DNA of 64,000 bases from Sunxiuqinia elliptica. GTDB taxonomy: Bacteria; Bacteroidota; Bacteroidia; Bacteroidales; Prolixibacteraceae. Every line of letters begins with the position of its first letter. Position 1 is the stretch's first letter. The translations under genes and the position numbers were made by a program. Location of the stretch: positions 62,001-126,000 of the forward strand of contig NZ_FONW01000011.1 of the NCBI RefSeq assembly GCF_900113005.1, given 5' to 3'. This document shows positions 26,431-34,925 of this stretch, piece after piece. The notes beneath the pieces are model-generated. The model ran no database searches. It worked only from the letters and a program-made list of their open reading frames with translations, and had not been told where the DNA came from.

Positions 26431-26946
26431 CTACAGCCAGAGTTTGCGGGCAAAATAGGCCAATCCGAAAGCTGTCCCGAAAATTGCAGCCATTGTTACA
26501 AAACCGCCAACCGACAAGACCGACATTCCGGTAAGTGCAGAACCACTGGTACACCCACGTCCCAACTGCGAACCAAAACCAAACAAAATTCCACCGATTA
26601 CCGCAAAAACAATCCGTACTTTATTGGTCACATTCGGTCCTTTTTCAACTTTAAAGTTCAACCTTCCGGCCAAAGCACCTGACAAAAAGCCACCAACCAG
26701 AACCCCCAGCATCTCAAAAACCAACCAGGACTTTAGCGGGTGTTCATGCCCTGCCAAATATTCCTTATAAAAAGCCGTATTCTCGGTATGCTCAGGAGCA
26801 ACAACCTGCATACCGGCTACCAATACTGATTTTGGGGCTCCACTGGCTCCCAATCCACGTCCTGACACCCAAAAGGCAACAATCAAAACCAGCCCCAGCA
26901 AAACACCACCGAGGTATGGATTCATGTATTTTCTTGCTTCTTTCAT
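26431..26946 (-). CDS. YeeE/YedE family sulfur-compound transporter, half protein
   Basis: A 171-residue YeeE/YedE half-transporter. It opens with a helix NPYLGGVLLGLVLIVAFWVSG and ends with the signature SQLGRGCTSGSALTGMSVLSVGG, containing the single conserved cysteine (RGCTSG). Family knowledge places this Cys at the substrate path. A periplasmic segment TENTAFYKEYLAGHEHPLK separates the helices. It lies 42 bases after the NrfD gene in the same operon, so its cargo probably feeds or drains the molybdoenzyme. It pairs with the 201-residue half encoded downstream. Confidence 0.88.
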   Translation of the reverse strand: MKEARKYMNPYLGGVLLGLVLIVAFWVSGRGLGASGAPKSVLVAGMQVVAPEHTENTAFYKEYLAGHEHPLKSWLVFEMLGVLVGGFLSGALAGRLNFKVEKGPNVTNKVRIVFAVIGGILFGFGSQLGRGCTSGSALTGMSVLSVGGFVTMAAIFGTAFGLAYFARKLWL

Positions 26947-26988
26947 TCGTTTATATTTTTAGTTTTTTTTTCGTTTTATCCTCTAATA

Positions 26989-27930
26989 TCAATAGAGCCA
27001 ACGGCTCATCTGCCCGGCATAGGCGATAATAAATCGAAGCATCAGACTTCCAAACAAAACCAAAGCAACCGGCAATACCACCGGAATTTTTTTGTGCCGA
27101 AGCTCCAAAAATTCAAGTAATGCTGGTACTAACATGCCCAGTACCACTACAAAAATCCAGAACGGAGCTGTGTACTGGCCACCTAAAAACATATTGACCG
27201 CGTCAATTTGTACCTGAGTACTCGCTTTAAAGCCCATAAACATGTGAATGATCAAAAAGAGTTCGATCACAATCAGCAAAATATCGATCCGGGCAAAAAG
27301 AAGCCGCTCTTCTTTTGAGCGTGCAAACAGAATGATGGTTGCTGCTCCTGCCGATAAACCTGAGGCTAAAAACAACGGTCCCAAAATCGAAGTGTTCCAT
27401 AACGGCCGAGCATTAAATGCTGAAAACAAGATTCCGGTATAAATTCCCAGAATAACCGACAATACAATTGTCACCCAAGCCAATGCCAGTTTATTTTTCA
27501 GAAAAAATGCATTCAGATCTTTCAGAATAACATTCTTCCATTCCCACTTTGGGAAATACTCCTGGATATGAATGGCCACCCAAATCACGGAAATCGGGGT
27601 GATTCCCATTAAAGTCCAGGCTCCCCACGACATGGGCGATTGCAGCTTGATGGTGGTGTACAGTTGCCAGAAATACAGTTTGTGTCTCAAATCAAGAAAC
27701 AAAGCTGCCAATCCGATTACCAAAAGGAAAGGTACAATAATTGGTGCCCGACGAACAGCTCCTGCATATTTACTCTCCATACCCAGAATGACGTACAAGG
27801 CAGCAAAAAACAAAATACCTGCAGCCAAACCACCCAAAAACAGGTAAAGCGGAATGTGCCAATGCCAAATTTCCAAGTGAGGATCAATGTTCGGGTTCAT
27901 GCGCCCGCTGGTTATTAGTTCTTCTCTCAT
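26989..27930 (-). CDS. NrfD/PsrC-type quinone-interacting membrane subunit
   Basis: A 313-residue NrfD-family integral membrane protein, the quinol/quinone-reactive anchor of a molybdopterin complex. It has about eight helices, beginning PLYLFLGGLAAGILFFAALY, with family phrases RRAPIIVPFLLVIGLAALFL and LKLQSPMSWGAWTLM-like content (LQSPMSWGAWTLMGITPIS). The start lies 10 bases after the ferredoxin gene. In PsrABC of polysulfide reductase this subunit exchanges electrons with menaquinone. It has no heme-binding pattern. Assignment to a sulfur-oxyanion complex comes from the neighbours. Confidence 0.92.
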   Translation of the reverse strand: MREELITSGRMNPNIDPHLEIWHWHIPLYLFLGGLAAGILFFAALYVILGMESKYAGAVRRAPIIVPFLLVIGLAALFLDLRHKLYFWQLYTTIKLQSPMSWGAWTLMGITPISVIWVAIHIQEYFPKWEWKNVILKDLNAFFLKNKLALAWVTIVLSVILGIYTGILFSAFNARPLWNTSILGPLFLASGLSAGAATIILFARSKEERLLFARIDILLIVIELFLIIHMFMGFKASTQVQIDAVNMFLGGQYTAPFWIFVVVLGMLVPALLEFLELRHKKIPVVLPVALVLFGSLMLRFIIAYAGQMSRWLY

Positions 27931-27940
27931 CTGTTTGGAT

Positions 27941-28474
27941 TTAAATTAGGTAGTAAACCTGTGGTTTCGTTCCGGCTTCCGGAATCAAGGTTTTATATTT
28001 TCTCTTCTTCAATACATTGGAGACATCACTATTCGGATCATCCAAATCGCCAAAGTACATGCATTTGGTAGGACACACGGCCACACAGGCCGGTTGCTGT
28101 CCCTGCTTAATCCGATGGTCGCAGAAAGTACATTTATCCACATAGCCATCGGGGTGAGAATAACGCGCATCATACGGACAGCTGGCGATACAAGCGCCAC
28201 ATCCGATACATTTGTGAGGCGTAACTTTCACGATTCCTCCTTCGATGTAGTGACTAGCTCCCGTTGGGCAACAGCGCACACATGGTGAGTTATCACAATG
28301 ATTGCATCGTTCCGAGCGAATTTCAATTTCCAACTGAGGATAAGTTCCATCGGTTACTTCAACGATCCAGTCGCGACAATACCCGATGGGAACATTATTC
28401 TCGGTCTGGCAGGCCACCACACAGTCGCCACAACCAACACACTTCTTGGTATCAATAGCCATTGCATATCTCAT
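27941..28474 (-). CDS. four-cluster [4Fe-4S] electron-transfer subunit (PsrB/DmsB type)
   Basis: A 177-residue ferredoxin-like protein without signal peptide, carried across the membrane with the catalytic subunit. Four complete cluster sets are visible: CVGCGDCVVAC, CNHCDNSPCVRCC, CIGCGACIASC and CTFC paired with CVAVC. It links the molybdenum subunit to the NrfD anchor. Its start overlaps the stop of the catalytic gene by 4 bases (ATGA), so translation is coupled. Its four-cysteine clusters contrast with the degenerate third cluster of ActB, its distant relative in this window. Confidence 0.94.
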   Translation of the reverse strand: MRYAMAIDTKKCVGCGDCVVACQTENNVPIGYCRDWIVEVTDGTYPQLEIEIRSERCNHCDNSPCVRCCPTGASHYIEGGIVKVTPHKCIGCGACIASCPYDARYSHPDGYVDKCTFCDHRIKQGQQPACVAVCPTKCMYFGDLDDPNSDVSNVLKKRKYKTLIPEAGTKPQVYYLI

Positions 28475-30714
28475 GATTTCACCTCACTTTCTTTCTCAAA
28501 ACGAAAAGTCACAAAATTGCCCCGCATACCGGTTCCGCCCATAATGGGGTCAACCAGCACCCGTGTGATTAATTGCGAATCACTAGCCCCTTTTCCAAAG
28601 GCCCGGCTAAGCTTTTTATTGGCATGCCCAAAGCCATGAACCATGTAAACCGAATCAAAACGCGTACGTTCTGTCACCCGCACTTTGATTGGAAAATCAG
28701 ACACGACTCCATCCTGATTCTCCAAATAAACCGGTTGTCCATTTTTCAAGCCCCATTCTTTGGCAACCTTCGGGTTCACCCAAAGGGTATTTTCATCCAT
28801 CAAGTCTGTTAGATTTGGATTATTTGAAGTTCGGCTGAAAGTATGCTGTGGCGCCCGCCCATAATTCAAGTGATAATACCCAGCTGGTGGTTCCATATGT
28901 GGCGTATATTTAGGCATTGGGTCGAAGCCTTCGGCTGCCAAAGCCGTGGAATACAACTCTATTTTACCCGTATTTGTATTGAATTCAATCTCTTCACCAT
29001 CCCGGAAATACAGGGCACCATACTCGCGCGGTAGATTTTTAACACCAATCCGTTTCATTTCCTCCAGCGAAGAACCAACTTCTTTCAACTGCCAGTCCAG
29101 CATTTCTTCCATGCTGTTCCAGGCAAAATAATCACCCAACCCCATTTTATCAGCTAGTTTTTTAGCCATCCAGTAAGCTGGTTTGGTATTGTATTTCGGC
29201 TCTGCCGCAGGCATACGTAATGCGATATTAGGTTCCCGCCCCTGAACAACGCGCAAATCATCCCAACGCTCCAGGTAAGTACATTCAGGCAAAACCACAT
29301 CTGCATACCCCGTAATTTCCATTGGCATGGTGTCAACGACCACCATAAAATCCAGGTTTTGGATTGCCTCAATTGTTTTCCTTTGATCTGGCAAAGTCAT
29401 GATCAGGTTGGTTCCGTTTACAATCCACGCTTTGATACTGCAATTCAAATCAGGAGAGGGAATCGTGGCATCACACACACCGGAAGCCAAAGCTAAATCA
29501 GCCAGTTTGTATTTTCCTCCCATCGCATCGCGCCAGGTACGTTGTGGCTTAGGAAACTCAGGATGTGGATAACTTGGAACCGATGCTTTCTCTGGCACAT
29601 AAAAACCTCCCCGGCGTCCCCAAGAGCCTAGCAAAGCATTAAGAATTGCCACAGCGCGTAAACGCTGCGTATCATCTCCATACCAGGTAACATGTCGTCC
29701 GGGATGAATTATAACAGAAGGAGCTGCATTGGCCATTTCCCGGGCTGTTTCCCGAATCACCTCTGGTTTAATTGTCGTAATTCCGTATGCCCACTCCGGC
29801 GTATAGTTTTTAACATGCGCTTTCAGCAAATCAAGACCATAAGTATAACGCTCGACATAATCCTTATCATACCACTCATTCTCGATAATCTCATGAATCC
29901 AGGTTAACAGCAAGGCAATGTCGGTAGCGGGCTTAATGGGTAACCAAAATTTAGATTTACTGGCCACCGTTGAAAAACGAGGGTCAACCGTGATAATAGA
30001 AGCTCCTTTGTCGATGGCATCAGACATTTCCTGCACTTGTCCATTGTGCATATTCTCCCCCAGGTGAGAACCGATCAACACCAGGCAGCGTGTATCCCGA
30101 ATATCCGTTGGCTCCGGAGAGTTCAAGCCTTCTCCAAAGGTTGCTATAAACCCGACTTCACGTGGACCTCGGCATTGTGCATAAGATGGCGCCGCAATAT
30201 TGGTTGAGCCAAAAGCTTTCAGCAAGGTACCAAAATAATGCCCCCCAGAACCGTGGGTTAACAAGGCTGTACACTCAGCTCCATGCTCTTCCTTCACCTT
30301 TTGCAAGCCTTTTGCAACAACATCAAGCGCCTCATCCCACGAGGCTTCCCTAAAAGTTTGCTTCCCATCTTTTCCTTTCACCCGAATCAATGGATTTTTC
30401 AGGCGATCTTCATCATAATACATCCCTACTCCACCCGTTCCGCGTGGACAAAGCCTTCCATTGCAATTCGAATCATTATCATTCCCTACAACTTTTTGAA
30501 TTGCTCCCTCCTGGTTTTTATAAACCCAGCCAGCACACTTCCAAAAACAAACTTCACAATAAGTTGGAGTCCGTTGACTACTTAAAGGACCAAAATCGCC
30601 AAGTTCGGTTTGGGAGTAAGGCGGAATTGCAGAACGCAATTGCTGAGCACCAAAGATTAGTCCGGCAGCACTTAAAGAGGAAATTTTTATAAAATCACGA
30701 CGTTTTTGTGCCAT
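28471..30714 (-). CDS. molybdopterin oxidoreductase, Psr/Phs-type catalytic subunit
   Basis: A 747-residue exported molybdoenzyme. The twin-arginine signal is KRRDFIKIS (Arg5-Arg6). A [4Fe-4S] site is formed by Cys53, Cys56, Cys60 and Cys89 (CEVCFWKC ... RLCPRG). The likely molybdenum ligand is Cys181 in SYAQCRGPRE, as in polysulfide, thiosulfate, tetrathionate and arsenate reductases rather than the Ser of DMSO reductase. The C-terminal dinucleotide-binding domain follows with SRTSNNPNLTDL. It is first in the operon with Fe-S, NrfD, sulfur-transporter and rhodanese-fold partners, so a sulfur-compound reductase or oxidase is probable; the substrate and direction cannot be read from sequence. 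The promoter region carries a repeated CATATCG-type operator. Confidence 0.9.
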   Translation of the reverse strand: MAQKRRDFIKISSLSAAGLIFGAQQLRSAIPPYSQTELGDFGPLSSQRTPTYCEVCFWKCAGWVYKNQEGAIQKVVGNDNDSNCNGRLCPRGTGGVGMYYDEDRLKNPLIRVKGKDGKQTFREASWDEALDVVAKGLQKVKEEHGAECTALLTHGSGGHYFGTLLKAFGSTNIAAPSYAQCRGPREVGFIATFGEGLNSPEPTDIRDTRCLVLIGSHLGENMHNGQVQEMSDAIDKGASIITVDPRFSTVASKSKFWLPIKPATDIALLLTWIHEIIENEWYDKDYVERYTYGLDLLKAHVKNYTPEWAYGITTIKPEVIRETAREMANAAPSVIIHPGRHVTWYGDDTQRLRAVAILNALLGSWGRRGGFYVPEKASVPSYPHPEFPKPQRTWRDAMGGKYKLADLALASGVCDATIPSPDLNCSIKAWIVNGTNLIMTLPDQRKTIEAIQNLDFMVVVDTMPMEITGYADVVLPECTYLERWDDLRVVQGREPNIALRMPAAEPKYNTKPAYWMAKKLADKMGLGDYFAWNSMEEMLDWQLKEVGSSLEEMKRIGVKNLPREYGALYFRDGEEIEFNTNTGKIELYSTALAAEGFDPMPKYTPHMEPPAGYYHLNYGRAPQHTFSRTSNNPNLTDLMDENTLWVNPKVAKEWGLKNGQPVYLENQDGVVSDFPIKVRVTERTRFDSVYMVHGFGHANKKLSRAFGKGASDSQLITRVLVDPIMGGTGMRGNFVTFRFEKESEVKS

Positions 30715-30735
30715 CTCTTTAGAATTTTAGTTACA

Positions 30736-30801
30736 CAAACATACAGAATTCTCCATATCGAAATATGTCGGAATATCAATATATCGATACGCTTCGATAT
30801 G
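30736..30801 (-). promoter_or_regulatory. promoter and operator array of the sulfur/molybdoenzyme operon
   Basis: Minus-strand -7 box TATGTTTG (30736-30743), about 20 bases upstream of ATG 30714. Upstream lies a cluster of inverted repeats: CATATCGAA (30754-30762) matched by TTCGATATG (30793-30801); CATAT-CGAA-ATATG centred near 30761; and a palindrome TATCGATA (30782-30789). No good -33 TTTG is present at the normal spacing, so the site may need an activator or be repressor-blocked. The pattern resembles AT-rich ArsR-family operators, but no regulator gene is nearby. Confidence 0.6.
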
Positions 30802-30928
30802 AGGGAAATAATCCCCCGCTACATCAATCTATAAATTACTGTATTCCAAGCTAAAAAGAAATGACAAGTCTTTATTTAGACTTACTACAAATAAAACGTA
30901 GGTTCAATTTAAATCTATTCTAAGAAAA

Positions 30929-31489
30929 TTAACGGGATTTTAAATCGGAAGGATGATTCAGGTTACCAAACAGCTTGGGCAACTGCTTCAACAAGTCAGT
31001 GACATCAACAAAAGAAACGGGTAGCTCTAGGAATACTTGCTGCAGCTTCAAGCTCCCCTTCAAAATATGAGTCTCTAACTGCGGCACCAAGCGATTATGG
31101 TACATCGCAGCCATGGGTTCAATGCCTCGCTCATGTATAGGAATCACCCCACTGGTATCAGTTTGCTTGCTTATTAACAGCTCAATAAATTCCGGAGTCA
31201 AAAATGGCATATCACAACCAAGCACCAAACTCCACTCATTTTTTGCCTCTTTTAAGGAGGCATGCAAGCCGCCAATTGGTCCAAAATTGGGATATTGATC
31301 CGCCACCAACTTCAAACCAAAATTTTCGTATCCTGGTTGGTTTATACTAATCAATAATTCATCACAATAGGGATTCAACAAGTCAATCGCATACTCAACC
31401 ATCCTTTTCCCCTGAAAATCAACCAATCCCTTATCCTGCCCCATTCTTGAGCTCTTACCTCCTGCCAATATGATTCCTGATAGCGCCAT
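30929..31489 (-). CDS. mobA: molybdenum cofactor guanylyltransferase MobA
   Basis: A 186-residue nucleotidyltransferase that attaches GMP to molybdopterin, making the guanine-dinucleotide cofactor needed by the DMSO-reductase family. The signature LAGGKSSRMGQDKGL lies at residues 8-22; later motifs are PNFGPIGGLHASL and VLGCDMPFL, with the metal-binding Asp. Its stop lies 215 bases upstream of the molybdoenzyme start, same strand, which fits supply of the cofactor. It is divergent from the tRNA-His gene. The start at ATG 31489 gives the family's usual N-terminus. Confidence 0.93.
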   Translation of the reverse strand: MALSGIILAGGKSSRMGQDKGLVDFQGKRMVEYAIDLLNPYCDELLISINQPGYENFGLKLVADQYPNFGPIGGLHASLKEAKNEWSLVLGCDMPFLTPEFIELLISKQTDTSGVIPIHERGIEPMAAMYHNRLVPQLETHILKGSLKLQQVFLELPVSFVDVTDLLKQLPKLFGNLNHPSDLKSR

Positions 31490-31530
31490 TTTTTTAATGA
31501 AAATTTTTATTCAAAAATGTCATTTTTTTA

Positions 31531-31559
31531 TTTGAGAAGAAATAAAAATGTTATATTTG
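31531..31559 (+). promoter_or_regulatory. Bacteroidota-type promoter of tRNA-His
   Basis: -33 TTTG (31531-31534), 17 bases, -7 TATATTTG (31552-31559); the transcript would start about 20 bases before the tRNA. Confidence 0.75.
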
Positions 31560-31587
31560 CACCCGCTTTGCATAACCAAAGCAATAC

Positions 31588-31662
31588 GGTGGTTGTAGCT
31601 CAGCCGGTTAGAGCACTGGATTGTGGTTCCAGGGGTCGTGGGTTCGAATCCCATCATCCACC
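31588..31662 (+). tRNA. tRNA-His (GTG)
   Basis: A complete cloverleaf. Anticodon loop TTGTGGT with anticodon GTG at 31623-31625 on a CTGGA/TCCAG stem; T arm GTGGG-TTCGAAT-CCCAT. The extra 5' G typical of tRNA-His (G-1, 31588) faces C73 (31662). The acceptor stem GTGGTTG/CATCCAC has one T-T mismatch at pair 5-68. A full CCA is not encoded after C73. Confidence 0.95.
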
Positions 31663-31666
31663 CAAC

Positions 31667-31700
31667 AAAAAGCTTCACTCAATCTTGAGTGAAGCTTTTT
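31667..31700. terminator. strong bidirectional terminator
   Basis: A perfect 14-bp stem AAAAAGCTTCACTC/GAGTGAAGCTTTTT with a 6-base loop and T-rich flanks on both strands. It serves the tRNA-His gene on the left and the convergent DMT permease gene on the right. Confidence 0.92.
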
Positions 31701-31760
31701 TATTTCCAGCAAGTTAGCCTTTTTTATCATTCTTTCACAATCGAGAAGATTGAAAAAAAT

Positions 31761-32672
31761 TCACGAAACAAGTTCCCGTTTCGCCCGTCTTTCGGCCAAC
31801 TGTCGCCATTTCCTCAACACAAAAGGATACAAAAAGACAGCTGACAACACAATAGCCGTCCCGGCATAAAAGCCTGCCGACATATATTCTGAATCCTTAA
31901 AGATGAAATAAGCCATTACAATGCCATAAACAGGCTCCATATTAATCGTTAACACCACAACATAGGCTGATAGTTCCTTCATGACCTCAACTGATACTAC
32001 GTAGGCATAGGCCGTACAAACGATACCCAAAATAAGTAACCAAGCCCAGTCAATAGCACTTGCCACCGGAAGTCCCGAAGCAAAACCTCCGGAAAGAAGC
32101 ATAAAAACCGTAATTCCAATAAATCCACTTCCCATCTCATAAAAGCTGATCACATCCGGACGGTACTTCCCAATGAAAGTCTTATTGAGCACTGTAAATA
32201 ATCCAGCTAGAAAAGCTGAAGTCAGTGCCGTTATAATTCCCCATTTGTATTGAAACTCGAATTGAAAAATCAGGTATAAGCCCATAATCATCACCAACCC
32301 AATAATCAGTTCAAACCAAACAAACCGGCGTCGGGTGATCAAAGGCTCCAGAATACTGGTAAACAAAGTTGTTGAAGCCAAACAGCCCAGGGTAACTGAA
32401 ACATTGGAAATTTTCACTGCGTGAAAAAAGGTGATCCAATGAAAGGCAACCACAAGCCCAACTCCAAAAAAACGAACAATCGCCTCTTTAGGATAAGCAA
32501 TTGATCGTTTCTTCCATCCCAGATAAACACCTAAAGCCAGAAAAGCAATCAACATCCGATACCAAACCATTTCAACGGCTGGCAAAACAATTAACTTCCC
32601 AAGAATGGCTGTAAATCCGTAAATAAAAACAACCATGTGCAGTTTTAGGTGACTTTTTATATGTGCATTCAT
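31761..32672 (-). CDS. EamA/DMT-superfamily permease
   Basis: A 303-residue protein with ten predicted helices in two EamA repeats. It begins HLKLHMVVFIYGFTAILGKL, and the second repeat includes LILGIVCTAYAYVVSVEVMKEL followed by VVVLTINMEPVYGIVMAYF, the typical EamA C-terminal motif. DMT permeases export or take up small metabolites such as amino acids; no substrate can be assigned. It is one of three EamA genes in the window, the others starting at 41508 and 44869. The gene is monocistronic between two terminators. Confidence 0.9.
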   Translation of the reverse strand: MNAHIKSHLKLHMVVFIYGFTAILGKLIVLPAVEMVWYRMLIAFLALGVYLGWKKRSIAYPKEAIVRFFGVGLVVAFHWITFFHAVKISNVSVTLGCLASTTLFTSILEPLITRRRFVWFELIIGLVMIMGLYLIFQFEFQYKWGIITALTSAFLAGLFTVLNKTFIGKYRPDVISFYEMGSGFIGITVFMLLSGGFASGLPVASAIDWAWLLILGIVCTAYAYVVSVEVMKELSAYVVVLTINMEPVYGIVMAYFIFKDSEYMSAGFYAGTAIVLSAVFLYPFVLRKWRQLAERRAKRELVS

Positions 32673-32760
32673 CGTAATCTTCGTAACAAGGTATTATTTG
32701 ATTAATCTCTCATTTCAACTAGTTAAAAGCGCTTTCTGAGTAGCCCTTACTCAACGCAAA

Positions 32761-32793
32761 ACAGCCCCGCAATATAATAAATTGCAAGGCTGT
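32761..32793 (-). terminator. probable terminator after the M3 peptidase gene
   Basis: An imperfect stem ACAGCC (32761-32766) with GGCTGT (32788-32793) and an inner GCAAT/ATTGC pair; a short TTTT follows on the minus strand. It lies 24 bases after the peptidase stop. Confidence 0.6.
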
Positions 32794-32816
32794 CTTTTAT
32801 CGAGATAAAATTGGTA

Positions 32817-34925
32817 TTACTTCAATCCACGTTTCTCCAGTAAATATTCTGTTGAAGGATCCTGACCACGGAAGTTACGGTAAATCGTCATTCCTTCGTC
32901 AGAGCCTGATTTGGCTAATAAGGTACGAAATTTAGCGGCCAATTCAGGATTAAACAGATCGCCTGACTCTTTAAATGCAGCAAAGGCATCCGTATCCAAT
33001 ACGCCTGCCCAGATATACACATAATAACCAGCAGAATAACCACCAGCGAAAATATGTGAGAAATAAGTACTCCGATAGCGAGGAATGATTTCATCAATCA
33101 AACCAAAACGATCCATCGATGTTTTCTCAAAAGCCAACACATCACCATTAAATGGTTGTGTGTGCCAATCCATATCCAACAGAGAAGCTGCCAAATACTC
33201 AACAGTAGCAAATCCTTGATTGAAATGTCCGCTATTCACCAGCTTTTGAACTAGTGCATCAGGAATAGCTTCTCCTGTTTGGTAGTGTTTAGCATAGACT
33301 TTTAACACTTCAGGCTCGGCAGCCCAATTCTCCATAATCTGAGATGGAAGTTCCACAAAGTCACGTGGCACACGACCTGCAGTCCTGCGGTATGGACCAT
33401 CTGTGAACAGTCCGTGTAGAGCATGTCCAAACTCATGGAAGAACGTTTGCACTTCATCAAAGTTCAACAAGGCTGGGGCATCTCCTGCCGGACGAGTAAA
33501 GTTACACACGATTGAAGTTACCGGATAAATCTTTTTACCTTCTTCATAGGCCTGACGACGATAACCAGTATTCCATGCACCAACTCGTTTTCCATCGCGC
33601 GGATGGAAGTCCATGTACAAAACACCAACATGCGAACCATCAGCTTCTTTTACTTCCCAAGCTTCAGCCTCGGGGTGATAAACCGGAATATCTTCACGAC
33701 GTTCGAACTGAATCCCGTAAAGTTGGTTACAAACGTAGAAAACACCTTCACGAACGTTATCTAAGCTAAAATAAGGCTTGATCTCTGATTCATCCAAGTC
33801 ATATTTTTCTTTGCGTAGTTTTTCAGCATAGTACCACCAGTCCCATGACTTCAACTCAAATTTACCACCTTCGCGGTTAATGATGGCCTGCATTTCATCA
33901 CGCTCTTTTTTGGCAACCTCCAAAGCTGGGGTCCAAAGTTTTTGCAAGAAGTCATATACATTTTCAGGCGTTTTAGCCATGTTGTTGTCAATAATGTATG
34001 CAGCATGATTGGTGTAGCCCAAAAGCTTTGCTCTTTCATCGCGCAACTCAACCATTTTGGCCAACACCTCTTTGTTGTCGAATTCATTATCGTTATTTCC
34101 ACGCATGAAATAGCCACGATAAATCTCCTCACGCAAATCGCGGTTATCTGCATATTGCAAAAATGGAATCAGACTTGGCTTTTGCAGAGTGAAAACCCAC
34201 TTTCCACTCATTTCTGCTTTTTCAGCTTCTTCAGCCGCTGCAGCAACAACACCCTCTGGCAAACCACTCAAGTCAGCCTCATCTTCAATAACCAAACGGA
34301 AGTTTTTATTGGTTTCGGCCAACAGGTTCTCGCCAAATTTCAAGCTAAGATTAGATAACTCCTGGTTTAACCCACGAAGTTTTTCTTGATCTTCAGCTGA
34401 CAAATTAGCTCCATTGCGCTCAAAATCTTTGTAGAATTTTTCAACCAAACGCAATTGCTCATGATTTAAGTTAAGGCTCGCGCGCTTATCATAAACTGCT
34501 TTTACACGCTTAAACAAAGCCGAATTCAGCATGATGTTATCGCTGTGTGCAGTTACTTTCGGAGTAATTTCACGGGCTAAAGCCTGCATGTCTGGATTGG
34601 TATTCGCCGAATTCAGGTTAGAAAAAACAGTCGTCACCCGATTAAGCAAAATACCTGAATGATCCAGTGCTAAAATCGTATTTTCAAAAGTAGGGTCTTC
34701 TGCATTTGAGGTAATTGCTTCAATCTCCTCTTGCTGTTGCTCAATGCCTTCAGCAACAGCTGGCAGATAATGTTCAATTTCAATCTCATTAAACGGAGGA
34801 ACCTCGAAAGGCGTCTCATAAGGCTTCAAAAATGGATTTGTCATAGCAGTTTTTGTCTCTTTTGATGAATTACACGAAACAAATAAAGCCAGAGCCAGGA
34901 TTAAAACCGGACTAATTTTTTTCAT
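32817..34925 (-). CDS. dcp: M3-family peptidyl-dipeptidase lipoprotein (Dcp-like)
   Basis: A 702-residue zinc peptidase of family M3. The signal peptide ends LFVSC, so Cys18 is lipidated and the enzyme sits in the envelope. The thermolysin-like zinc motif HEFGH is at 497-501 within FFHEFGHALHGLF, with the downstream glutamate ligand expected in the following helix (segment ELPSQIMENW). The N-terminal helical domain starts NPFLKPYETPFEVPPFNEIE, typical for Dcp. It would release dipeptides from oligopeptide C-termini, probably for peptide catabolism. A separate leftward unit ending in a terminator. E. coli Dcp is not lipidated; the Bacteroidota form often is. Confidence 0.93.
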   Translation of the reverse strand: MKKISPVLILALALFVSCNSSKETKTAMTNPFLKPYETPFEVPPFNEIEIEHYLPAVAEGIEQQQEEIEAITSNAEDPTFENTILALDHSGILLNRVTTVFSNLNSANTNPDMQALAREITPKVTAHSDNIMLNSALFKRVKAVYDKRASLNLNHEQLRLVEKFYKDFERNGANLSAEDQEKLRGLNQELSNLSLKFGENLLAETNKNFRLVIEDEADLSGLPEGVVAAAAEEAEKAEMSGKWVFTLQKPSLIPFLQYADNRDLREEIYRGYFMRGNNDNEFDNKEVLAKMVELRDERAKLLGYTNHAAYIIDNNMAKTPENVYDFLQKLWTPALEVAKKERDEMQAIINREGGKFELKSWDWWYYAEKLRKEKYDLDESEIKPYFSLDNVREGVFYVCNQLYGIQFERREDIPVYHPEAEAWEVKEADGSHVGVLYMDFHPRDGKRVGAWNTGYRRQAYEEGKKIYPVTSIVCNFTRPAGDAPALLNFDEVQTFFHEFGHALHGLFTDGPYRRTAGRVPRDFVELPSQIMENWAAEPEVLKVYAKHYQTGEAIPDALVQKLVNSGHFNQGFATVEYLAASLLDMDWHTQPFNGDVLAFEKTSMDRFGLIDEIIPRYRSTYFSHIFAGGYSAGYYVYIWAGVLDTDAFAAFKESGDLFNPELAAKFRTLLAKSGSDEGMTIYRNFRGQDPSTEYLLEKRGLK

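Noticed and set aside
25109-31489. Arsenate or selenate reductase module
   Set aside because: The Cys molybdenum ligand would allow it, but YeeE/YedE transporters and a rhodanese-fold protein point to sulfur; no arsenic-resistance gene is present.
31517-31717. A reading frame running across the tRNA-His gene
   Set aside because: It covers the tRNA, its promoter and its terminator, so it cannot be a gene; the peptide (ALDCGSRGRGFESH) is the well-known tRNA artefact.
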